From JACCTI01 sp038237435 (GTDB taxonomy: Bacteria; Verrucomicrobiota; Verrucomicrobiia; Chthoniobacterales; UBA10450), in assembly GCA_038237435.1 (NCBI GenBank), contig JBBRYT010000001.1, positions 372,001-436,000 of the forward strand: a stretch of DNA of 64,000 nt, read 5' to 3'. Below, one piece after another: positions 1 through 10,100 of the stretch (positions within the stretch are counted from its first letter, which is position 1; each line of letters begins with the position of its first letter). The translations under genes were made by a program, and so were the position numbers. The notes under the pieces were generated by a model. The model searched no databases and had not been told where the DNA came from. It was given only the letters and a program-made list of their open reading frames with translations.

Positions 1-29
1 CGATCATTTTGCGCGCGTTCGAAACATGA
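1..29 (+). CDS. 3' end of an upstream gene (partial), possibly a ketosynthase
   Basis: The reading frame that ends at the TGA at 27-29 gives the C-terminal residues IILRAFET. Its stop overlaps the ATG of the next gene (ATGA, 4 nt), the usual sign of translational coupling. The next gene is a degenerate ketosynthase, and such chain-length-factor-like proteins usually sit beside an active ketosynthase, so the cut-off gene may be that partner. Only eight residues are visible, so the family is inference. Confidence 0.4.
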
Positions 30-1060
30 ATGCGCGCATCGGCGGGATGGGCTGGGTCACCCCACTCGGCTGCGGTATTTCCGAAGTCTGGCAAAAATTA
101 CTCGCCGGCGAAAAAGCAACGCTACAATCCATCACCGGTCCGCAACCGGAACAAAGCTTCGCAATTTTTCGCGTACCTGCGGAGGCAACAAAATCCGCAC
201 CAGCTCATCCGCGCTTACGCCGATCCAGCGCAATTTCGCGTTTCGCCGCGGTCGCTGGACTCGATGCGCTGGCCGATGCCGGAATTCAGCTAGACGCGGC
301 CTCAGCAAAACGAACCGCAATCATCTTCGCGATTTCGAATGGCGGCGTGATTTACACGAAACGCTTTTATCACGACATCGTCGCGAGCGGTGCGCAAGCG
401 GCCAGTCCACTTCTTTTTCCCGAGACAGTTTTCAACGCCCCGGCTAGTCATCTCGCTGCGATCTTGGGTATCACGGGCGCGAGCTACACTTTGGTCGGCG
501 ACGGCGCGGTTGGGTTGCTGGCGATGAAAATGGCGGAAGATCTACTACTCGATCCGGCGCTCGATCGCTGCCTGGTCGTCGCCGCGGAAGAAGCGGACGG
601 TTTGCTCTGCGATGCTTACCTACGGTGGCGCCTGCCTATCACTTTAAGCGAAGGCGCCGGTGCCGTTCTGCTTGATCGCACTGGCTCGATTTCGATCGAC
701 GCGATTGATGCCGGCGGCAATTTCTCGCATCAAAGTCGTGCCGCCCATTGCATTAGGACAATTTTTCTGCGCTTGGAAGCAAGCTCCGACGACCTTTTCA
801 TCACCAGCGCCAACGGTAGTTTCATCGATCGCGCGGAAGCTGCCTCCATCTCCGCGTTTGCTCCGCGAGCGCACACCTATCCTATCAAATCGGCACTGGG
901 AGAAAGCGTCGGCGCCTCGGCGCTTTGGCAGGTAATTTGCGCGGTGCAGGCTTTGAAGACGCGGCGGCTGCCGGGTACGCAAGAGTTCCGCGCCCGGCGC
1001 GCCGTTGTCTTAGCTTGTGGGTTAAATCAGCAAGCGGCCGGTCTAGCCCTGGCTCGCTAA
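26..1060 (+). CDS. Degenerate beta-ketoacyl synthase (chain-length-factor-like)
   Basis: 344 aa with the overall FabF/KAS-II layout: N-terminal GMGWVTPLG, an elbow near residue 150 (GASYTLVGDGAVG) and a C-terminal KSALGESVGAS. All three catalytic positions differ from active enzymes. By alignment the nucleophile Cys is Gly160, the first His (normally AHGT) is Asn263 in SANGS, and the second His (normally LGH) is Glu293 in LGES; Lys288 is kept. The protein is also shorter than the usual 410 or so residues. It therefore probably does not condense acyl chains itself and may act as a structural or length-setting partner of a ketosynthase, as chain-length factors do. The start overlaps the stop of the previous gene. 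Assignment to the fold is firm; the partner role is inference. Confidence 0.8.
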   Translation: MNARIGGMGWVTPLGCGISEVWQKLLAGEKATLQSITGPQPEQSFAIFRVPAEATKSAPAHPRLRRSSAISRFAAVAGLDALADAGIQLDAASAKRTAIIFAISNGGVIYTKRFYHDIVASGAQAASPLLFPETVFNAPASHLAAILGITGASYTLVGDGAVGLLAMKMAEDLLLDPALDRCLVVAAEEADGLLCDAYLRWRLPITLSEGAGAVLLDRTGSISIDAIDAGGNFSHQSRAAHCIRTIFLRLEASSDDLFITSANGSFIDRAEAASISAFAPRAHTYPIKSALGESVGASALWQVICAVQALKTRRLPGTQEFRARRAVVLACGLNQQAAGLALAR

Positions 1061-1124
1061 GCCAGCCACCGAACCCGTTTAATCTTTGCAACTTCCACCC
1101 TGCGCAGTACCTTCGCCATCCCCG

Positions 1125-3422
1125 ATGCGAAAGCTGGTATTTCTAGGTGTTATGCTGCTTTCGCCGGCGCTTTTCGCGCAGGGCGTCGCGGATAAATCTC
1201 TCGGCGGTCAGCCCATGGAAATCACCGCCACCGGCGGAACGCATTATGACAATGGCATCGCGACCGCGCACGAAAATGTCGCTATTCACATCGGCGACAC
1301 AGACATCTACGGCGACGAGGCTGACTACAATACGGAAACCAAAGAGATGCACATCCGCGGCCATGTGCGCATCTACCGCGGCACCCCGAAGGGCACAGAG
1401 TTTTACGTGGGCGATACCGCCTCCTACAACACGCGCACGAAAAAAATCGCAACCGATGAGATGAGCTCCATGCAGTTGCCGTTCTTTCTGCATGGCGCCC
1501 AAATGACTACGCTCGAGGACGGCGGCCGATTGGTGACGGATGGAAGTTTCACTACGCACGACTCGCCCAATCCTGATTTCCGCATGCACGCGCGTCGGAT
1601 GCGATTCTACGAAGGCGATCGTATCGTCATGCGGGATGTCACTTTCTACGTGGGAAAGATTCCGATCTTTTATTGGCCGTATATCTACCAGTCATTAGAC
1701 GATTCCTTTAACTTCCTGGTTTCGCCTTCCTTCATCAGCTCGTGGGGACCCTCCCTGCTCAGTCACGTTAGTTTTCCGCTTAGCGATCACGTCAAGGAAA
1801 CGATTCGGCTGGATCTGCGCGGGCGACGCGGCATCGCGGTCGGAGCCGACACCGATTTTAAATATGGCGTGCGTGAGTCCAGTTTCGCCAACCTGCGCAC
1901 TTATTTTCTCGAAGACCAAAATCCGCTGATTAATCGCACCTCGCTCCCGCGTGGCTCAGTGCCCGAATCACGTTATCGGTTCAGCATCGAGGATCGTACA
2001 AACTTCAGCACCGATACCTACGGCATCGCCAATATCACCAAGCTGAGCGACCAGTATGTCCTACAGGATTTTTTCCAATCGGAATTTCGAGTCAATCCGC
2101 AGCCGGATAACTTCCTCGCCGTCACAAAAGCTGCGCCCGGCTACGCCCTCACTGCCTGGACGAGATTTCAGGCGAATAATTTTTTCGAAACGACGGAGCG
2201 GTTACCCGAAATTGATTTCGATGTTGTGCGCCAACCGATTTTCGGAAGTCCTATTTTTTACGAGAGCGATACCGACCTCGCTTATCTAAGCCGCAATTTT
2301 GCGCCAAGCGAAATCGGTTTCGACGGCTCGAAGTTGCAGGATTATCACGCTTACCGCTTCGATACTTTCCACCAATTCACGGCGCCGCAGACTTTGTTCG
2401 GCTGGCTCTCCGTCGTGCCGCGGGTCGGCTTTCGCGCAACTTATTACAGCGAGATCCGCGATATCGAGAATCTGGTGTTCACTCCGTCCGACAATCCGCT
2501 CATTCCAGATTTCCTAATTCCCCTGCCGACGAAAAATCAGCCACTCTCGCCGGGAGGCGATCGCTTGCGGACGATCGTGAATACCGGCTTCGAAGCGTCA
2601 TTCAAGATCACGCGCACTTGGGAAGATGCGCAAAGCCGCACGTTTGGTCTTGATGGCCTGCGGCACGTCGTCCAGCCATTCGTGAATTTTTCCTGGGTCG
2701 GCGGCAATGACGCAAATCCGGCGGAGACTTTGCAGTTCGATCGTTATCAACCTTCCACCCAACTTCGCCCGATCGATTTCCCGCAGTTCACTTCCATCGA
2801 TTCGATTGCGAATTGGAGTATCGCGCGAGTCGGCGTGCGTAATCGTCTGCAAACACGGCGCGACGATACCACGATCAATTGGCTGGAACTTGAGACTTAC
2901 TTCGATGTCAATTTCGACAATCCGTACGATCGCCGCGATTACTCGAACCTCTACAATCGACTCCGTTTCTCGCCCTTACCGTGGGCCTCACTCGGGATCG
3001 CGGCGCAAACGCCGACGCTCGCTTCGGGCTTCACCGAAGTCGATAGTACTTTGCATTTTCAACCAATCTCGAAACTGCAATTCGACGTCGGTCACCGTTT
3101 CTTGAACGAGAATCCGTTTTTCGCCGACAGCAGTCTCTACAGTGCAAGCGTTTACTATCGGATCGACGATAACTGGGGTTTTGGCGCCTACGGTCGCTAC
3201 GAAGCGGTGACCCACATCATCGAAGAACAACGCTATTCGGTTTATCGCGATCTCACGAGTTGGGTTGCATCGCTCGGCGCGATCATTCGCGACAACGGGG
3301 GCGTGAAAGAATATGGCGTTCTTCTTACCTTCACACTAAAGGCATTGCCGAAATTCAGTTTCGATCTGAATTTCGATCCCGGCTCGCAGGGCGCGACGCA
3401 GAACGGCGTCGTCAATCCGTAA
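1125..3422 (+). CDS. lptD: LPS assembly outer-membrane protein LptD (OstA)
   Basis: 765 aa from the ATG at 1125. An in-frame TTG at 1086 would add 13 residues in front of the signal peptide (MRKLVFLGVMLLSPALFAQG) and is unlikely. After the signal peptide comes an OstA/LptA-like beta-jellyroll (about residues 30-130, with repeated 'GD..IYGDEADYN' and 'IRGHVRIYRG' strands). The LptD barrel domain follows, with the family signature region PIFYWPYIYQSL and many alternating beta strands to the C-terminus. LptD, with LptE, receives lipopolysaccharide from the LptA bridge and inserts it into the outer leaflet of the outer membrane. No cysteines are visible, so the disulphide relay of the E. coli protein cannot operate here. 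It supports a diderm LPS-bearing cell. Confidence 0.88.
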   Translation: MRKLVFLGVMLLSPALFAQGVADKSLGGQPMEITATGGTHYDNGIATAHENVAIHIGDTDIYGDEADYNTETKEMHIRGHVRIYRGTPKGTEFYVGDTASYNTRTKKIATDEMSSMQLPFFLHGAQMTTLEDGGRLVTDGSFTTHDSPNPDFRMHARRMRFYEGDRIVMRDVTFYVGKIPIFYWPYIYQSLDDSFNFLVSPSFISSWGPSLLSHVSFPLSDHVKETIRLDLRGRRGIAVGADTDFKYGVRESSFANLRTYFLEDQNPLINRTSLPRGSVPESRYRFSIEDRTNFSTDTYGIANITKLSDQYVLQDFFQSEFRVNPQPDNFLAVTKAAPGYALTAWTRFQANNFFETTERLPEIDFDVVRQPIFGSPIFYESDTDLAYLSRNFAPSEIGFDGSKLQDYHAYRFDTFHQFTAPQTLFGWLSVVPRVGFRATYYSEIRDIENLVFTPSDNPLIPDFLIPLPTKNQPLSPGGDRLRTIVNTGFEASFKITRTWEDAQSRTFGLDGLRHVVQPFVNFSWVGGNDANPAETLQFDRYQPSTQLRPIDFPQFTSIDSIANWSIARVGVRNRLQTRRDDTTINWLELETYFDVNFDNPYDRRDYSNLYNRLRFSPLPWASLGIAAQTPTLASGFTEVDSTLHFQPISKLQFDVGHRFLNENPFFADSSLYSASVYYRIDDNWGFGAYGRYEAVTHIIEEQRYSVYRDLTSWVASLGAIIRDNGGVKEYGVLLTFTLKALPKFSFDLNFDPGSQGATQNGVVNP

Positions 3423-3437
3423 GAGCCAGGCAGCCTT

Positions 3438-4751
3438 ATGGATCTATCGATCGTCGGTTCCGGTTATGTCGGTCTTGTGACCGGCGCGTGTTTTGCAGAT
3501 GTCGGACACAACGTCATCTGCGTCGATAACGACGCACGCAAAGTCGAATCGCTGCGCGCGGGGAAAGTTCCGATCTATGAGCCGGGACTCGAAGATGTCA
3601 TTCATCGCAACGTCGCCGCGCATCGTCTGCGTTTCACCGGCAGCATCAAAGAGGGCGTCGATAATTCGCAAGTGGTCTTCATCGCCGTGCCGACCCCCCA
3701 AGGCGCCGATGGTCAGGTCGATCTCAGTTTTATCGAAAAAGTCGCGCGCGAGATCGCCGGTGTCCTGACTGATTATCGCGTGATTGTCGACAAGAGCACG
3801 GTGCCGGTGAAGACCGGCGAAAAAGTTGCCGAATCAATCAAACGCTACAACCGGCACGGCGCGGAATTCGACGTCGTGAGTAACCCGGAATTTCTCCGCG
3901 AAGGCTGCGCCGTGGCGGATTTGATGAAACCCGATCGCATCGTCATCGGCGCGCAAAGCGAACGCGCCATCGATTTGATGAAGAAAATTTACGAGCCGTT
4001 CATGGCTCCGATTCTCGTGACAGATATCAACAGCGCCGAGTTGATTAAACACGCCGCAAACTCATTTCTCGCGCTTAAAATTTCCTACATCAACGCCGTC
4101 TCCGCCATTTGCGAAGCGAGTGGCGCAGATGTCGAAAAAGTTGCCGACGGCATTGGAATGGATCGGCGCATCGGCCGAAATTTTCTCAACGCCGGCATTG
4201 GCTACGGCGGTTCCTGTTTCCCGAAAGACATCGCGGCTTTCATCAAAATCAGCGAGCAACTCGGCGTTCCATTTAATCTGCTGAAGGAAGTTCAGCGCAT
4301 TAACGCCGGGCAGAAAGATCGCTTCCTCTCCGCCATTCGCGAAGCGCTTTGGGTGCTGCGAGAAAAAAAAATTGCGGTCTGGGGTCTTACCTTCAAACCC
4401 GATACCGACGACCTTCGCTCATCTGTGGCGGTCGACCTGATCGCGGGCATGCTCCGAGAGGGCGCACACGTTTCGGTTTACGATCCGAAAGGAATGGAAA
4501 AAGCGCGCGAGATAAAAGAGTTGTCCGCCGCAACCTTCGCTTCATCTCCGCTGGAAACAGTCGATGACGCCGAAGCTCTCGTCATCGCCACCGAGTGGTC
4601 GGAGTTCGCCAACGTCGATCTCGAAGCAGTGAAGAAAAAAATGAAAACGCCGATGGTTTTCGACGGCCGCAATCTTTTTAATCCGGAAACCATGGCGACC
4701 CTCGGCTTTCATTATTACTCGATCGGGCGCCATCGCGTCGCCCCGAAGTAA
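3438..4751 (+). CDS. ugd: UDP-glucose 6-dehydrogenase
   Basis: 437 aa, full family length. The N-terminal Rossmann motif is VGSGYVGLVTGACFA. The catalytic loop GIGYGGSCFPKD contains Cys260, the nucleophile that forms the thiohemiacetal with UDP-glucose. The C-terminal UDP-binding half includes GLTFKPDTDDLRSS. The enzyme oxidises UDP-glucose to UDP-glucuronate with two NAD+, feeding capsule, exopolysaccharide or LPS sugars. It starts 15 nt after lptD and runs into the rRNA methyltransferase gene with 6 nt between, so co-transcription is likely. No unusual residues seen. Confidence 0.95.
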   Translation: MDLSIVGSGYVGLVTGACFADVGHNVICVDNDARKVESLRAGKVPIYEPGLEDVIHRNVAAHRLRFTGSIKEGVDNSQVVFIAVPTPQGADGQVDLSFIEKVAREIAGVLTDYRVIVDKSTVPVKTGEKVAESIKRYNRHGAEFDVVSNPEFLREGCAVADLMKPDRIVIGAQSERAIDLMKKIYEPFMAPILVTDINSAELIKHAANSFLALKISYINAVSAICEASGADVEKVADGIGMDRRIGRNFLNAGIGYGGSCFPKDIAAFIKISEQLGVPFNLLKEVQRINAGQKDRFLSAIREALWVLREKKIAVWGLTFKPDTDDLRSSVAVDLIAGMLREGAHVSVYDPKGMEKAREIKELSAATFASSPLETVDDAEALVIATEWSEFANVDLEAVKKKMKTPMVFDGRNLFNPETMATLGFHYYSIGRHRVAPK

Positions 4752-4757
4752 TCGCCG

Positions 4758-5951
4758 ATGAACGCGCGGGCCGTTGCCTTGACCGCGCTTCGCGAATGGC
4801 GACGCGGCCGACAATTCGCCGATGCCATCATTAAAGGGTTGCTGGCTGAGAGCCCGTTACAGGGGTCGGACCGCGGCTTCGCTACCGAACTTTTTTACGG
4901 AGCGCTGCGCAATCTCAGCCTCCTCGATTTTTGGATCGATCTTCTTCGATCAGGTCCGCTCGATCACGCGTCGCGCGACCTTTTACGTCTTGGCTTCTAC
5001 CAGATCTTCCTGCTGCAAACGCCGCAACACGCAGCCGTTTTTGAAACTGTCGAACTAGGCGGACGTCGCAATCGTGGTTTGATCAACGGCGTGCTGCGCG
5101 CGGCCTTGCGGCGTCAGACGGAATTGCGCGCCGCGGCGGAATGCGCGCCGCTCACCACCCGCTTCTCACATCCAGATTTCCTCATCGAACGCTGGAGGAA
5201 TAATTTTGGCACGGACAACGCAACGCTGCTCTGCCAATGGAATAACCAGCCCGCGCCGATCTACGCCCGCATTAACCGTCTGCGCAATGCGAGGACCGAA
5301 AAGTTTCTGCAACTGGATGAAATTTCAACCGATGCCATCGCGCGCGGTGAATACTACATTCAAGACCCGAGCACCGCTGTCGCATGCGAGCTGCTCCATC
5401 CGCAGCCTAACGAGACCATTCTCGACGCCTGCGCCGCCCCCGGCGGCAAGAGTGCCTACATCGCGGAATTGATGGCCAACAGCGGAACGCTTTTCGCCTG
5501 TGATCGCGATTCGCCTCGCATAAATTTGCTGAAAGAAAATCTAAAACAGCTCGGAGTGGTAAACACGAGGGTCGTTAGACAGGATTGGAACGAAGGCGCA
5601 ATCGCGCTCGAACTGCGCGATCGAAAATTCGATCGCATCCTGGTGGATGCGCCGTGCACTAATACCGGCGTGATGCGTCGCCGTGTCGATGTCAGATGGC
5701 GTCTGCGAGCAGACGACTTCACCCGCATGCCAGAACAACAGCTCGTTATCCTGCGCGCCGTTCTTCCGCGTTTAAAGCCGGGCGGCGCGTTGGTTTACAG
5801 CACCTGCAGCATCGAAGAGGAAGAAAACGAACAAGTCGTTAGGCGTCTGCTGGCGGAATTTCCCGGCCTTCGCCTGCAGGAAGAGCGATCGATTCTTCCG
5901 TGGCGCGATCATCTCGACGGCGCGTTCGCGGCGAAGTTTTTGCATTCGTAA
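4758..5951 (+). CDS. rsmB: 16S rRNA (cytosine-C5)-methyltransferase RsmB/Sun family
   Basis: 397 aa. Residues 1-130 are a NusB-like all-helical RNA-binding domain (RAVALTALREW..., FYGALRNLSLLD). A Rossmann methyltransferase domain follows, with SAM motif I DACAAPGGKSAYIAE, motif IV VDAPCTNTGVMRR and motif VI YSTCSIEEEENE. The two cysteines of motifs IV and VI are both present, as needed for m5C chemistry by covalent attack on C6. The expected substrate is C967 of 16S rRNA. It follows ugd by 6 nt. One copy of the dispersed motif (GCCTAACGAG, 5405-5414) lies in frame here, coding QPNET. Confidence 0.92.
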   Translation: MNARAVALTALREWRRGRQFADAIIKGLLAESPLQGSDRGFATELFYGALRNLSLLDFWIDLLRSGPLDHASRDLLRLGFYQIFLLQTPQHAAVFETVELGGRRNRGLINGVLRAALRRQTELRAAAECAPLTTRFSHPDFLIERWRNNFGTDNATLLCQWNNQPAPIYARINRLRNARTEKFLQLDEISTDAIARGEYYIQDPSTAVACELLHPQPNETILDACAAPGGKSAYIAELMANSGTLFACDRDSPRINLLKENLKQLGVVNTRVVRQDWNEGAIALELRDRKFDRILVDAPCTNTGVMRRRVDVRWRLRADDFTRMPEQQLVILRAVLPRLKPGGALVYSTCSIEEEENEQVVRRLLAEFPGLRLQEERSILPWRDHLDGAFAAKFLHS

Positions 5952-5976
5952 GACGCGGTGGAATCGTTAGACAATT

Positions 5977-7098
5977 ATGCAAGATCCGCGTTTTGATAAA
6001 CTCGCTCAGGTTCTGGTTGGATATTCCACAAGACTGAAACGCAATGAGACCGTCCTGATCGAGTCGTTCGATGTGCCAGATGAAATGACGGTGGCTTTGT
6101 TGCGGGCCGCGCGAAAAGTCGGCGCGATTCCGTTCACGCAAATCCAGCACGGACGCATCACGCGCGAGTTGGCCTTAAGCGCGACCGAGCGTCAGTTGAA
6201 TCTGACCGCGATTCATGAACTGGCTCGGATGAAGCGCATGGATGCTTACATCGCGGTGCGCGGGAGCAATAACATCACCGAAATGTCCGACGTGCCCCCG
6301 GAGCAAATGAAATTGGTCGCGAAAAAAATGCGGCCCGTGATCGATCAGCGCGTAAAGAAAACGAAGTGGGTCGTGCTGCGGTGGCCGTCGCCATCGATGG
6401 CCCAACTCGCCGGCATGAGCACGGAAGCGTTTGAAGATTTTTATTTCCAAGTATGCACGCTCGATTACCGCCGCCTCCAGTCGGGGATGAGGGCGCTCAA
6501 GAACCTGATGGACAAAACTGACCGCGTGGAAATAAAAGGGCCGGGCACGGACCTGCGTTTCAGTATCAAAGACATCGGCGCGATCATTTGCGGCGGCGAT
6601 CGCAATATTCCGGACGGTGAGGTTTTCAGTTGTCCGGTGAAAGATTCGGTCGAAGGACACGTCAGCTTTAATGCGCCAACGATTTATCAGGGAATCGGTT
6701 TCGACGGGATTCGACTCGATTTTCGCGAAGGAAAAATCGTCGAGGCGACGGCGAACCAACCGAAGAAACTGAACAAGATTCTCGATTCCGATTCGGGCGC
6801 GCGTTACATCGGCGAGTTCTCGTTAGGCTTCAACCCTTACGTGATGCATCCGATGCGCGATATCCTTTTCGACGAGAAGATCGCCGGCTCTTTTCATTTC
6901 ACGCCGGGCCAGGCTTACGAAGAAGCCGATAACGGAAATCGCAGCCAGGTCCATTGGGACATGGTGAATATTCAGCGTCCGGAATACGGCGGCGGCGAAG
7001 TTTATTTCGACGGGAAATTGATTCGTCGCGACGGAGATTTTGTGCCGAAGGAATTGCGTTCGCTTAATCGCGGCAATTTCGTGAAGCGCGCTAAGTAA
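5977..7098 (+). CDS. M29-family metallo-aminopeptidase (AmpS/PepS-like)
   Basis: 373 aa, close to the usual 370-410 of the family. Features of peptidase family M29 are visible: N-terminal LAQVLVGYSTRLKRNETVLI, a GEFSLGFNP segment with a conserved Glu, and a C-terminal HFTPGQAYEEADNGN...VHWDMV block in which the His-x-Asp supplies metal ligands. Known members are cytosolic, dimeric cobalt- or zinc-activated aminopeptidases. The gene starts 25 nt after rsmB and ends just before a strong terminator, so it is the last gene of the 0-7 kb plus-strand run. A dispersed-motif copy at 6819-6828 encodes the SLG of EFSLGF. Confidence 0.88.
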   Translation: MQDPRFDKLAQVLVGYSTRLKRNETVLIESFDVPDEMTVALLRAARKVGAIPFTQIQHGRITRELALSATERQLNLTAIHELARMKRMDAYIAVRGSNNITEMSDVPPEQMKLVAKKMRPVIDQRVKKTKWVVLRWPSPSMAQLAGMSTEAFEDFYFQVCTLDYRRLQSGMRALKNLMDKTDRVEIKGPGTDLRFSIKDIGAIICGGDRNIPDGEVFSCPVKDSVEGHVSFNAPTIYQGIGFDGIRLDFREGKIVEATANQPKKLNKILDSDSGARYIGEFSLGFNPYVMHPMRDILFDEKIAGSFHFTPGQAYEEADNGNRSQVHWDMVNIQRPEYGGGEVYFDGKLIRRDGDFVPKELRSLNRGNFVKRAK

Positions 7099-7110
7099 GC
7101 GCGCTAAACA

Positions 7111-7141
7111 AAACGGCCCGCGTGTTGCACGCGGGCCGTTT
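7111..7141. terminator. Strong bidirectional hairpin terminator
   Basis: A perfect 14-bp stem (7111-7124 with 7128-7141) closes a 3-nt loop; the stem is GC-rich inside with AAA/TTT at its foot. It lies between two convergent genes (the M29 peptidase and the giant TPR gene) and can serve both strands. Confidence 0.8.
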
Positions 7142-7150
7142 GTGAAAGAT

Positions 7151-7160
7151 CTCGTTAGGC
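7151..7160 (-). repeat. Dispersed motif copy (10/11) between convergent genes
   Basis: CTCGTTAGGC, the reverse of GCCTAACGAG, lies between the terminator hairpin and the stop codon of the TPR gene at 7163. It is one of the 25 exact 10-mers listed in the findings. Confidence 0.8.
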
Positions 7161-7162
7161 GA

Positions 7163-10100
7163 TCATGCGCGAGGGGCGGCCGCTGGGCCACCGCCTTGCG
7201 GATGCAAGGACATCATGGCGAGTTCGCCGCTGCCGCCGAGCTGCACGCTGGTGATCTCGAAGGTCGGCGCACCTTCAATCGCGCCCGCGCCCGCGCCTGG
7301 CAATTGCACCTGTACGTTCTTGGATGACGAATTGAGGACGATCGACGCGATGTCGAAAGACGGTGAAAATTCCACCGTCGAAATCTGAAAGGCCGCAGTC
7401 ACGAGCACTGACGCTTGACCTTGCTGCGACGGAGTCAATTGCACCGGCGCGGCGCCTTCGCCGCTGACCAATTGCAAGCCGGCGATGTTGAACGACGGCG
7501 AGCTGATAATGTTCGGGCGTTGTTGCTGGGACGGCGTGAGACGCACCATGCCGAGCGCGTTGCCCGCGAGTTGCATCGTCGCGATTTCGAAGGTGACCTG
7601 CAGATTCATCGCCGGCTGCGGATGCTGCGACGGCGAGAGGCGCATGGAAACAATTTTCGAGGTCGGCTTGAGCGAGATCGCGCCCATCTTGAAGGATGGC
7701 GTCAGCTGCAAGGATGCGATCTCGAAGGAGAAGGTGAGTTGGACAGACGTGTGCATGCCGCCGGCCGTGGGGCTCGCTTGCGGCGCACCGCCAGCCATGG
7801 GCGAGGTCGGGCCAGTTCGGATTACAGGAGATGGTGTGGGTGTCGGTTGGGGCATGGTTACTACTGGTGTGGTTGGCTGTTGTGCCGCCGGTTCGGAGGA
7901 AACGACGGACGAAGGTGCCGGTGAAGTTTCGACAGAATGGCGCAGTGCGCCGATTCCTGCAAGTGCGGCGGTCGCGGCTTTGGCGCGGGCAAAAATCGAG
8001 AGCGGTTTTTCGGTTTCGACCACGGGCTCGGCCGCAGCTTCAACCGGCGCGAGGAACGGAATTGGCGCACCTTGACCGATCGGCTCGGAAATTTCCTCCA
8101 CCGCGGCGACTGGTTCTTCGAACGGTTCCGGTTCGACCACGGGCTCGGGCGCGGCGGCTTCGAAATCCGTTTCTGTTTCCGCGACCACAGGCTCCGGCGC
8201 TTGAAATTCTTCCACGGCGCTTTCGGCAACAACCGCGGCCGGTTCCATTTCAGAAGTGGCGAACACTGGTTCAGCTGGAGTCTCCGCGAAGACAGGTTCC
8301 GGTTCGGAAACAAACGCAGGTTCTGGCGTGAATGCGGTCGGCACGACGAATTCTTCCGTTGGCGTTGGGGCAAAAGCGACAGCCGGTTCGGCTTCGATCG
8401 GCTGTGGTTCGCCCACACCTTCGAACATTGGTTCGACTACCGCCGGCGTGATCACATCCGGCTGCACAAAATTTTCGACCGGCGCGACGATCGGCGCAGC
8501 GGCCAACCCATGGCCATTGCCGTTTCCTTGCCCATTGCCAAATGTGCGACCGCTCTTGCCGAGCGGCATAACGGCGCGCCGCAAAGCCGGCTCAGACGCG
8601 CGAAGTTGTAATGAGACTTGTGGCGGACCGCCGGCCAGACGGGTCGGAGTTACATATTCTTCTACACCAGAGACGGCTTCGGCAGTTCGAAACTTTGGTC
8701 CAGATGCCGGTGACGAAACTGCGCGGCGCGGCGGGGCCTTTTGCGAACGGAGAAACGAAGGAAGCACAGCCATTCCGAAAAGCAGGATCGCGGCCAGAAC
8801 GAGCGCGCCGATGAGCATGGTGCGCCCATCGAGGCGGTCCGACCAACTCGGCTCCGACCATTCACGCACTTTCGCCGGGGCGAGCAACGTCGCCGGACTC
8901 GAAGTCGCTGCCGTCGCGACAGGAGCTGTCGTTGTTTTCGCCACGCTCGGCGCAGGCTTTGTGACAGCTTCTTCAACCACCGGCGATGATTCAGGTTCTG
9001 TCGAGTTCGCGACGACTGCTTTGGCCGCAGCGGGCGAAGCAGTCGATGCCACCGGCGTTTCGACGCTCGGCGACGCGCTGGCAGAAAGCATGCTTGAGGC
9101 TGGGGGCGATCCACCGGCTTTCGACGTGGTTGCTTCCATGCCGGGGACGATCGGAATCGATTGCGCCGCCTGCGTTAACGGATCGTTTAATTTCGTCTGA
9201 TTGTTCTGCGCGAGTTTGATCGATGGAATTGGCGTCGGCTCAATCGACGGCGCAGTTTCAGTCGTCGACGCCTCAGCTACCGCAGTCGCCGCTGACGCCG
9301 CCGGACTTTGCAGCCAGCCGAGATCGAAAAACGCATCGGAGAAAACACCGTTAAGCGCAGGCGAATAAATCTTGCGCGCCGACGTAACCCAATCGTTCGC
9401 CTTGCTGGCGTTGTCGTGTTTAAACTCCCAGGCGGCTTGCGCGTAATAGAGCGCCGGCGTGTCGCCGGTAAATTGGAATTGCTCCATCATTTTCTGCGCG
9501 CGGGCATCTTTGCCTTCGAGCAGATAAGTCAGGTAAACCTTGTATTTGATTAGTTGCGCCGCGCGATCTTTGTCGGCGCCAGTCGTAGAACTGAAGAGCG
9601 ATTCAAAACGCTCGCGCGCTTTGGTGTAATCCTTTTTCTTGAACGGAATGAGCGCGAGATTGTACTGCGCGTCGCGATATTTCGGATCGACCCGCGCCGC
9701 TTTCTTAAATTCATTTTCCGCTCCGTCGTAATCCTTCTGCTCGAGCAAAATCTCGCCGCGCAGATTTAAGACCGGTGCCTGATTCGGATCGGACGTATCA
9801 GCTTCGTCGATCAGTCGACGTGCCGCTGTCAGATCATGTTGCTGTAACGCCTGTTCGGCTTCGTCGAATTTTTCCTTTGCGAATACCTTCGTCTTCGCCG
9901 CTTTTTCCACGGCCGAATTCAACTCGAGCGCAGCGCGTGTTTGACCCGCCGGTTTTTCCAACCAGCCGACTTCATACAAAGATTCGGCGAAGAGTTTGTT
10001 TAACTGCGGCGAGAAAGTTTTCTCAGCAGTGGCGAGCGCGTCTTTCGCCGCCTTGTCATCCTTCTTATTCAAAGCCACCGCCGCATTGGCGTAATGAACC

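Noticed and set aside
7415..9200. Long plus-strand open frames opposite the giant TPR gene
   Set aside because: They lie in the low-complexity, GC-biased Pro/Glu/Ala part, overlap each other in different frames and give Arg/Gly-rich products without domains; the minus strand has a signal peptide, TPRs and a membrane helix.
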